Source of the DNA: a virus
Strand: one strand, 5' to 3'
Virus record (IMG/VR): IMGVR_UViG_3300042890_002891
Span: 1-64,000 of that record
Length of the DNA: 64,000 nt
The notes beneath the pieces are model-generated. The model was not told where the DNA came from. It did no database searches and saw only the letters and a list, made by a program, of their open reading frames with translations. This document shows positions 58,969-64,000 of the stretch, in pieces (within the stretch, counting starts at the first letter, position 1; every line of letters starts with the position of its first letter). Position numbers and translations under genes: made by a program.

Positions 58969-60010
58969 TGTATTCTGCTTCTGAGTCAGTGAGCTCAGGA
59001 TAGATTGGCAGACTCAAACAGCGTCGGCTTAGAGAATAGCAGGCACCCAATATATCAGGAGCAGCACAATCTTGATATGGATTCAAGGCCTGGATAGGAT
59101 CTAGATAATGTACTTTGGTTTCAATGCCAAGATCAGTTAGCGCCTGATGTAGCTGATCTCTATGATCAACATCAATTACAAATTTGTGATAGCAATGCTC
59201 TCGATAGTTTGTGGCGTCAATCAGTGAACGAATTCCGGCTTGACTCAGTTGCTCCATCCAGTGTCGCGCAATCTCTCCCCTGCGGGTTTGCCATGCATCT
59301 ATGTAACGAGTCTTGACCATCATCTGCGCACAGTCAACTTCACTCATTCGCGAGTTTGTGCCAGTCTGCGCACTGCCACTAATGCGATATGATCGATTTC
59401 TAATCCAGTTTCTAGCAAAGAGATCCAACAGGATGCTATCAGTAATTACTGCTCCGCCGTTGCCGTAGTTGTTGAAGTTCTTGGTAGGATCAAAACTGAT
59501 AGCAGCCGCAAACCCCCTGCGTTCACAGTTGCGACTCAACCAATGTTGTGCAGCATCTTCAACCCAGGTTCTAGAGTATCCTTCAGACGCATAACTGGAA
59601 TCCAGGGCGTGGCCATACAAGCCAACAGGGCAAATCACAGTGGCGTCTTTGTGAACAGTTGCCAAATCCATTAGTCCATATGCATTGGTATCTGCCACGG
59701 TCACAGTCCAACCTGCTCGTCGCCACGCATTGGCAGTGGCCACATAGGTCATTGCAGGAACTGATACTATCGCATCATCTAGATCATGGAGATAACTAGC
59801 AATGATTTCCAGGGCCTGTGTGCCTGAATGACATGTGATTGCATACAGGCTGTGATTCTTTTTGGCCAGCCAGGATTCAAATTGTTCGGTATATTCACCG
59901 CTCATGAGAGATCCTGAACGCAACACAGTGTCTGTTGCATCCAGAATTTCTGTGCGTAGATTGTTATACTGTTTTGGTATTCCAGTAAACGGAATTTTTA
60001 AGCCATTCAT
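58940..60010 (-). CDS. DegT/DnrJ/EryC1/StrS-family sugar aminotransferase
   Basis: A 356-residue PLP enzyme from ATG at 60010; an in-frame TTG at 60022 is less likely. Family motifs: LRSGSLMSGEYTEQFE, CHSGTQALEI, VSVPAMTYVATANA, CPVGLYGHALD, EDAAQHW (151-157) and SFDPTKN with the PLP lysine at K177, then NNYGNGGAVIT. The EDAAQ motif is characteristic. These enzymes transaminate 3- or 4-keto nucleotide sugars to amino sugars. Coupled to the epimerase gene just upstream (46-nt overlap), which would supply the keto sugar or a related intermediate. Strong evidence for phage-encoded amino-sugar synthesis. Confidence 0.9.
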   Translation of the reverse strand: MNGLKIPFTGIPKQYNNLRTEILDATDTVLRSGSLMSGEYTEQFESWLAKKNHSLYAITCHSGTQALEIIASYLHDLDDAIVSVPAMTYVATANAWRRAGWTVTVADTNAYGLMDLATVHKDATVICPVGLYGHALDSSYASEGYSRTWVEDAAQHWLSRNCERRGFAAAISFDPTKNFNNYGNGGAVITDSILLDLFARNWIRNRSYRISGSAQTGTNSRMSEVDCAQMMVKTRYIDAWQTRRGEIARHWMEQLSQAGIRSLIDATNYREHCYHKFVIDVDHRDQLHQALTDLGIETKVHYLDPIQALNPYQDCAAPDILGACYSLSRRCLSLPIYPELTDSEAEYIIDSVIGCV

Positions 60011-60932
60011 AATACTTTTCAAAGCCCTCTTCTACATCTACTTGGGGATCAAATCCAAAGTCTCTACGTGCAGCATCAATGTTCAGCGCACCGCGACTGG
60101 GAAAGTCTGTGTCCTTGTCTCGGACCACAATAGAGCCCGAGCCTGCAAGTTTGACTGCCAAGTTAGCAGCGTCCCATAATGTTCTACTGTGACTCTTGGT
60201 GATGTTATAGGTTTTGTTATCAGTGTTGTGGCTCAATGCAGCAGCCACAATACCATCAGCAGCATCTTCCACATAGGTAAAGTCCAGGGTTTCGTTTTTG
60301 CCATTCACATTCAATACACCGCCGCGCATGGCAGCCAGCATGAATTTTGCAATGACTCTATCTTCCACATCCAAGGGCCCGTACACAGCACTGGGACGAA
60401 TGATAGTGTGTGCAATATTGTCTCTGCGTGTGTAGTCTCGTACCAGCCATTCACCTGCCAGTTTCATAATGCCATACTGCCCTTGCGGAGCACATACTGC
60501 ATCTTCTGTTACATCATCCACAAAGTCTCCGTACACCATGGAACTGCTGATATACACAAATTTGCGTGTATCGTAGTTCCGGCTGGCTTCCAACAAGTTT
60601 AGCAAGCCTTCGCTCATCACACGACTGCCCTTTGCAGGGTTGGCATTGACCACTTTCTGTCGCGGAAAGCTGGCCATGTGAATCACAATCTCCGGCTGTT
60701 CAATCTTGAACACCTTGTTCACAGCATAGCTGTCACAAATGTCATACTTGTAGTATCTACTCAAGTTGATTTTCTTGATACGTTCTTCAACCAGATAATC
60801 TATTTCAGGCTGAGGAATAATTCCGTAGTTGGTTTGTGTGTCCATGATAGACACCACATGCCCTTGATCTTGCAGTCGTTGAACCACATTGTGCCCAATA
60901 AGACCAAGTCCGCCTGTTACTAGTATATTCAT
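59964..60932 (-). CDS. NAD-dependent epimerase/dehydratase (extended SDR)
   Basis: A 322-residue protein from ATG at 60932 (ATGA overlap with the upstream gene). TGGLGLIG (6-13) is the NAD-binding glycine motif; IHMASFPRQKVVNANP, YISSSMVYGDF with S129-S131, and Y153-x3-K157 (YGIMK) complete the catalytic set. RPSAVYGPLDVEDRVIAKF and LDFTYVEDAADGIVAAAL are typical of nucleotide-sugar epimerases and dehydratases. It probably acts on an NDP-sugar before the DegT aminotransferase encoded downstream. Substrate not predictable. Confidence 0.9.
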   Translation of the reverse strand: MNILVTGGLGLIGHNVVQRLQDQGHVVSIMDTQTNYGIIPQPEIDYLVEERIKKINLSRYYKYDICDSYAVNKVFKIEQPEIVIHMASFPRQKVVNANPAKGSRVMSEGLLNLLEASRNYDTRKFVYISSSMVYGDFVDDVTEDAVCAPQGQYGIMKLAGEWLVRDYTRRDNIAHTIIRPSAVYGPLDVEDRVIAKFMLAAMRGGVLNVNGKNETLDFTYVEDAADGIVAAALSHNTDNKTYNITKSHSRTLWDAANLAVKLAGSGSIVVRDKDTDFPSRGALNIDAARRDFGFDPQVDVEEGFEKYYEWLKNSVYWNTKTV

Positions 60933-61201
60933 TTTCCTGTCCATTTCAATTGAAACATCATGTAAACTTTTTCGTCCATCAACCCATGCATACTGCTGGC
61001 ATAATCCCAATATCGACCAGGTTGTACTATACCCGGTGCTCCATATGTTTTTTGTAACCAACTCTCTTGATCTCGAGAGAGTTTTTCAAAAGTTCGATAC
61101 ACCATTATTGGTACAAATTTAGTGCCATCCCACATCTGCTTTCGAACAGGTGGACGAGATGTGGCCACAACATCTAGATATTCGATGTATTCACTGTTCA
61201 T
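60929..61201 (-). CDS. Small protein of unknown function
   Basis: A 90-residue protein from ATG at 61201 (ATGA overlap with the gene before it). YLDVVATSRPPVRKQMWDGT, then KFVPIMVYRTFEKLSRDQES, WLQKTYGAPGIVQPGRYWDY and DEKVYMMFQLKW. Several aromatic residues and a closing beta strand are visible. No family recognised. It could fit the small partner of its neighbours in the sugar operon or be a phage housekeeping gene. The frame is open upstream but that region belongs to the preceding gene. Confidence 0.55.
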   Translation of the reverse strand: MNSEYIEYLDVVATSRPPVRKQMWDGTKFVPIMVYRTFEKLSRDQESWLQKTYGAPGIVQPGRYWDYASSMHGLMDEKVYMMFQLKWTGK

Positions 61202-61518
61202 GTGTACTTGAGTTTGAAAAACGTTTGATCGGGCTCGCTGAGTCTGGCTATGATACTGAATCGATATGAATAGTTGCTGATATCCAAGTGTTGAGTCCAC
61301 CAAGGAGTTTCTACAGCATGAGCTATTACCCAGGCACCTGCTTCGCTGTGTTCCCAGTCTGTCAAAGGACCAGCTGCGTGTATCGCAGGATCTTCAATTT
61401 CAGACACACAAAAAGAATGCACAACCAGGTCCGAAAACGCCACAGATTGATCATTGATAAGTCTAAACTCTCGAGGCTTCCAGTGTGATCGGTCAGTTGG
61501 TGCAGCAGTTATGGCCAT
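61198..61518 (-). CDS. Small conserved phage protein of unknown function
   Basis: A 106-residue protein beginning AITAAPTDRSHWKPREFRLI. Further motifs: SDLVVHSFCVSEIEDPAIHA, WEHSEAGAWVIAHAVETPWW and SYRFSIIARLSEPDQTFFKL. The pattern W...EAG.WV...A resembles small conserved proteins of T4-like phages, function unknown. Its start codon lies in the 3' arm of a 9-bp hairpin and lacks a ribosome site. It follows thyX. Confidence 0.55.
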   Translation of the reverse strand: MAITAAPTDRSHWKPREFRLINDQSVAFSDLVVHSFCVSEIEDPAIHAAGPLTDWEHSEAGAWVIAHAVETPWWTQHLDISNYSYRFSIIARLSEPDQTFFKLKYT

Positions 61519-61536
61519 GTGTTAGTGTAACACATG
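61516..61536 (-). promoter_or_regulatory. Hairpin enclosing the start codon of the 106-residue gene
   Basis: A 9-bp perfect stem on the minus strand, CATGTGTTA and TAACACATG with a CAC loop. It fills most of the gap between thyX and the next gene; the terminal ATG of the right arm is the start codon. No U-tract follows, so a terminator is unlikely. Confidence 0.6.
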
Positions 61537-61541
61537 ATTGG

Positions 61542-62210
61542 TCACTTTGCAACTAGATCGGCAGCCATTGGAAAGATTGCTGCAATGGCTTGAGCACAGG
61601 CTAACGCAACAATTTGATGCTCTTTCTGGGTACCATTGGCACTCCTGAGTTCAATAAAATGAATCCAGGATCGCAAGGTACCATTCATGTACAGTCTACT
61701 CACAGTGTTGCCTTCAGGCAAGATGGCTCGGGCCTGTTCCTTGGCAATACCAAGTTCAATAGCTCGAGCATAATGCTTGCGAACCAGATCAATAACTTCT
61801 TGCTGTGCGCTGTCCCACCATAGTGCAAGATCAGCGTTGTCAGTTTCTATACTGTTTTGTCTATTCTTGGTGTCCTGGAGTCGGGCTTCTCTAAGTACAA
61901 AGTCAAGATCCTTTGTTGGGTCAGCGTAGCGTTGGCTGAACTCCTGGAACGCAAAGCTACGGTGTCTAAGGATTTGCCTTGCAATATCTCTTGTTGTTGT
62001 AATTTCCACGCAAGCTGAAACCATTTCAAGTGGACTCCAGTGAGCATGCTTAACCAGGTATCGGATGAGTTTTTCTGATGTGTCAGTGTTGAGCTGATTG
62101 GCAGGATTGGACACACGGGCGCAATACGCAATGAGTTCTTGTGCATTGTCGATTCCTGACTCTGCAAACTCCTTCGTGGGCTGACTGTAGCTGAGTAGTC
62201 GAACATTCAT
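61542..62210 (-). CDS. thyX: Flavin-dependent thymidylate synthase
   Basis: A 222-residue protein. The ThyX signature RHR-x7-S is present as R82-H83-R84...S92, continuing QRY. ITTTRDIARQILRHRSFAFQ precedes it. EQARAILPEGNTVSRLYMNG and a C-terminal HQIVALACAQAIAAIFP helix complete the fold. It makes dTMP from dUMP using FAD and methylenetetrahydrofolate, supplying thymidine for phage DNA. Length is typical for ThyX (200-250 residues). It starts with ATGA overlap after the 100-residue gene. Confidence 0.93.
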   Translation of the reverse strand: MNVRLLSYSQPTKEFAESGIDNAQELIAYCARVSNPANQLNTDTSEKLIRYLVKHAHWSPLEMVSACVEITTTRDIARQILRHRSFAFQEFSQRYADPTKDLDFVLREARLQDTKNRQNSIETDNADLALWWDSAQQEVIDLVRKHYARAIELGIAKEQARAILPEGNTVSRLYMNGTLRSWIHFIELRSANGTQKEHQIVALACAQAIAAIFPMAADLVAK

Positions 62211-62509
62211 AGACTTTTTAATAATTTATCCGTGGCTGGTTGAACAATATTGGCAACAGCATTTACATCAACCACAAAGTCAATGGTACGCACAGTGTCG
62301 CCAAGCGAGTTGAGATTGCGGTTAAGCAGTTCTTCAATTTCATCGTTGTCAAGCCCGTCCCGTCTTAGTCTAGCTAGATTGATGGTCTTCTGACGATTGC
62401 CATCTATGCGAACGATCATTTTATTGATGCATTCTAACGGAACTTCGGTCTTTTCTACTTCTGAAATTATATGATCCCACTTGGACAGGAATTCTTCACT
62501 CAGCGGCAT
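62207..62509 (-). CDS. Conserved phage hypothetical protein
   Basis: A 100-residue, mostly helical protein: PLSEEFLSKWDHIISEVEKT, ECINKMIVRIDGNRQKTINL, LRRDGLDNDEIEELLNRNLN. The acidic/basic alternation and VPLECINKMIV block remind me of small proteins of T4-like phages near nucleotide metabolism genes. No known domain assigned. It overlaps the upstream gene by 14 nt and thyX by ATGA, so it belongs to the same operon. Confidence 0.6.
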   Translation of the reverse strand: MPLSEEFLSKWDHIISEVEKTEVPLECINKMIVRIDGNRQKTINLARLRRDGLDNDEIEELLNRNLNSLGDTVRTIDFVVDVNAVANIVQPATDKLLKSL

Positions 62510-63236
62510 GGGCAGCGACTTTGGCTTTGGCAGGTCGGCCCTTTTTCACTGCTGGCTTCTCAGCTTCCATCACTGGCATGGGTGCCATCTTGGGCAAGTC
62601 CATCATTCGTACACCAGGAAACATTTTTTCTGCTTCCTTCTTCATTCTGGCTGCTTCGTTGATCATGCCAGTTGCTTCGTTGTGCATGCGCACCGCCTGG
62701 GTAAGCATGTCAGCAGCAATGGATTTATCATCTAACGCACCGTCGACTGGGGCAGCAGAATAACCAGTGGTTGGTTTATTTTGTTGTGCCTTGTAGGCAG
62801 CTTCTGCTTGACGCTTGACTTTGGGATCTACCAATCCTGCATTGTTGTCCAGGTCAGCCATCTTCTTGATTGCATCAGATCCCAGTTTCATTTCGTTCAG
62901 GATCTTGTTGAGTTCGCTCAGTCGAACATTTGCATTGGGACTGGGTGTTACCAAAACATGTTCAGTATTCACACGCTTCATCAATCTTTCAGCATGCAGA
63001 GCCTGTAGCATGTTGCGACCATCCGGGAACAGATTGCGATTCAGTGCATCTGCCAATTCTTCGGCTGCTTGTCCGACAGGACTTTCCAGTACCTTCATCA
63101 GGGGATCATGAATGTGCATGGGCAGGAGGTCAGGATAGATAACCAAGCACATGTGCTCGTCGCCGGGGATCTGTCTAAAGACTACTGCAATCTTGCGATC
63201 GCTGTGTTTACCAATGTGTTTTAAAAATCTTGCCAT
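62496..63236 (-). CDS. Conserved phage protein with C-terminal AT-hook-like tail
   Basis: A 246-residue protein from ATG at 63236; the open frame upstream overlaps the preceding gene and is not needed. The N-terminal 80 residues (ARFLKHIGKHSDRKIAVVFR, MCLVIYPDLLPMHIHDPLMK, VLESPVGQAAEELADALNR) are the conserved part and recall proteins of T4-like marine phages of unknown role. The middle is helical. The C-terminal tail is basic, with VKKGRPAKAK, similar to an AT-hook core (GRP), suggesting DNA contact. Starts 1 nt after the upstream stop, with a GGAGAAT ribosome site. Confidence 0.65.
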   Translation of the reverse strand: MARFLKHIGKHSDRKIAVVFRQIPGDEHMCLVIYPDLLPMHIHDPLMKVLESPVGQAAEELADALNRNLFPDGRNMLQALHAERLMKRVNTEHVLVTPSPNANVRLSELNKILNEMKLGSDAIKKMADLDNNAGLVDPKVKRQAEAAYKAQQNKPTTGYSAAPVDGALDDKSIAADMLTQAVRMHNEATGMINEAARMKKEAEKMFPGVRMMDLPKMAPMPVMEAEKPAVKKGRPAKAKVAAHAAE

Positions 63237-63237
63237 G

Positions 63238-63447
63238 TTATTCTCCTTGGGGTTGTGTTTCAACTGGTGCCTGTGCTTCTTGAGCCTGGGCAATAGCGGT
63301 GGTGACAAATTGATCTAGCTTTTCATACAAGATTCCAATTTCTCGGGCTTCGCTGGCACCAAAGGCACCGCGTTTGAATGCAGCATCGATCACATTACGG
63401 CATGCCGCAATATCGTTGATTGTGAGTTGAAGTGTAGTGTCATCCAT
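63238..63447 (-). CDS. Small conserved phage protein
   Basis: A 69-residue protein: LQLTINDIAACRNVIDAAFK then RGAFGASEAREIGILYEKLD. Helix-rich, with a conserved-looking KRGAF turn typical of small proteins of T4-like aquatic phages (exact function unknown). Ends in a Gln/Pro-rich tail. Its start is 5 nt downstream of a GTAAATA element. Confidence 0.65.
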   Translation of the reverse strand: MDDTTLQLTINDIAACRNVIDAAFKRGAFGASEAREIGILYEKLDQFVTTAIAQAQEAQAPVETQPQGE

Positions 63448-63452
63448 GTAGA

Positions 63453-63459
63453 TATTTAC
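63453..63459 (-). promoter_or_regulatory. Possible late promoter element (GTAAATA), minus strand
   Basis: GTAAATATCT precedes the ATGG start by 5 nt, nearly the same string as before gp25 (CTAAATATCT). Either a leaderless late promoter or a start-site context. It lies just after a terminator hairpin. Confidence 0.35.
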
Positions 63460-63465
63460 AATAGA

Positions 63466-63497
63466 AAATCCCCAGACATAAATTTATCTGGGGATTT
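63466..63497 (-). terminator. Intrinsic terminator-like hairpin
   Basis: An 11-bp perfect stem, AAATCCCCAGA and TCTGGGGATTT on the minus strand, with a 10-nt loop, followed by TTCT. It lies directly after the VWA-like gene. The T-tract is short, so termination may be partial; the stem is symmetrical and could work in both directions. Confidence 0.75.
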
Positions 63498-63516
63498 CGG
63501 TAAAACTGATTTCAGT

Positions 63517-64000
63517 TTATTTTTCGTCGTAGTAGGCAAATTGTCCCCAGGGTGGCACAATTGTTGTGGTACCATGCAGGATAAACACTGTATCGGTGTA
63601 GTTTTCATCACCCCATGAACCAAACGGATAGCCGTCTGTGAACATGACCAGCCGCTTGGGCTCAATCTCATGTTCCTTCAGGTAGTTGTACACACAATCA
63701 AAGTCTGTGCCGCCACCACCCTTGACCTCGTAGTCGCAGATGTCATCCAGGTTGTCACTGTCATACTGCACAGGATTGTAGGCCTCAGTATCAAAAGTCA
63801 CCACATGAATACGGTATGCCGGGAACGATTCCATGATGCCTTGAATCTCACTTAGAAAGTCCTTCAGCATCTTTTCGCTGATACTGCCTGAAGCGTCCAG
63901 AGCCACAGCAATATCAATCATGGGATCCAGTTTCATGCCGGGCATGACTGCATCCATGTGCCAACCTTTGCGGCTGGCTCGCATCCAGGTAAAGTCACTC
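63517..64000 (-). CDS. VWA-like/peptidase-like domain protein (5' end outside window)
   Basis: The frame stays open to the right edge (DFTWMRASRKGWH at the edge), so only the C-terminal 160 or so residues are visible. They form a von Willebrand A-like domain: DIAVALDASGSISEKML with the D-x-S-x-S metal site, VVTFDTEAYNP, a GGGGTDFDCVYNYLKEHE turn with the conserved Thr-Asp, and LVMFTDGYPFGSWGD. This matches the C-terminal domain of putative metallopeptidase/VWA proteins (DUF2201 type) found in T4-like cyanophages. The N-terminal peptidase-like part lies beyond position 64000. Followed by a terminator hairpin. Confidence 0.8.
   Translation of the reverse strand, partial: SDFTWMRASRKGWHMDAVMPGMKLDPMIDIAVALDASGSISEKMLKDFLSEIQGIMESFPAYRIHVVTFDTEAYNPVQYDSDNLDDICDYEVKGGGGTDFDCVYNYLKEHEIEPKRLVMFTDGYPFGSWGDENYTDTVFILHGTTTIVPPWGQFAYYDEK

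Overview
The window is part of the genome of a tailed bacteriophage with a contractile tail, from the T4 superfamily. The evidence is a set of T4 landmark genes: late sigma factor gp55, recombination nuclease gp46/gp47, and baseplate proteins of gp5, gp6, gp25 and gp53 type. The style resembles the distant 'exo-T4' phages of marine and freshwater bacteria: short or absent intergenic gaps, ATGA and 8-nt gene overlaps, twitch-type radical SAM genes and giant structural proteins. The host cannot be named; one strong sigma70-type promoter and Shine-Dalgarno sites suggest a Gram-negative host.

Layout. (1) About 147-8311, minus strand: gp55, a radical SAM protein, gp47, gp46, two more radical SAM proteins, a short-chain dehydrogenase and a GIY-YIG endonuclease. 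A TTGACA/TATACT promoter precedes gp55. (2) 8419-37254, plus strand: baseplate and fibre genes, namely a gp48/gp54-like protein, gp53, two proline/alanine-linker proteins, a gp5 spike without lysozyme, a Gly-repeat protein, gp25, gp6, a 4669-residue giant protein with a seven-repeat FG-GAP region, a 48-residue mini-protein, a connector-like protein and two fibre-like proteins. TAAATA-type late promoter candidates precede several of these. A strong terminator closes the region at 37272-37300. (3) 37324-54853, plus strand: a dense accessory island of glycosyltransferase-like proteins, a 2OG-oxygenase-like protein, five radical SAM proteins, two SGNH hydrolases, an unknown protein, a 33-residue peptide and a NodU-type carbamoyltransferase. 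(4) 54837-58968: two more glycosyltransferase-like genes on minus, divergent from a repeat-containing glycosyltransferase-like gene on plus. (5) 58940-64000, minus strand: a DegT-family aminotransferase, an NAD-dependent epimerase, small unknown genes, ThyX, conserved phage genes and the 3' part of a VWA-like protein.

The most unusual content is the combination of eight radical SAM proteins, five paralogous GT-B-like proteins and sugar-tailoring enzymes (aminotransferase, epimerase, carbamoyltransferase, SGNH esterase-like, oxygenase-like). I infer a phage-encoded pathway that builds and chemically decorates a glycan or other polymer, possibly on the virion or the host surface. The substrate cannot be read from the sequence. 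There is no gap above 300 bases without a gene.
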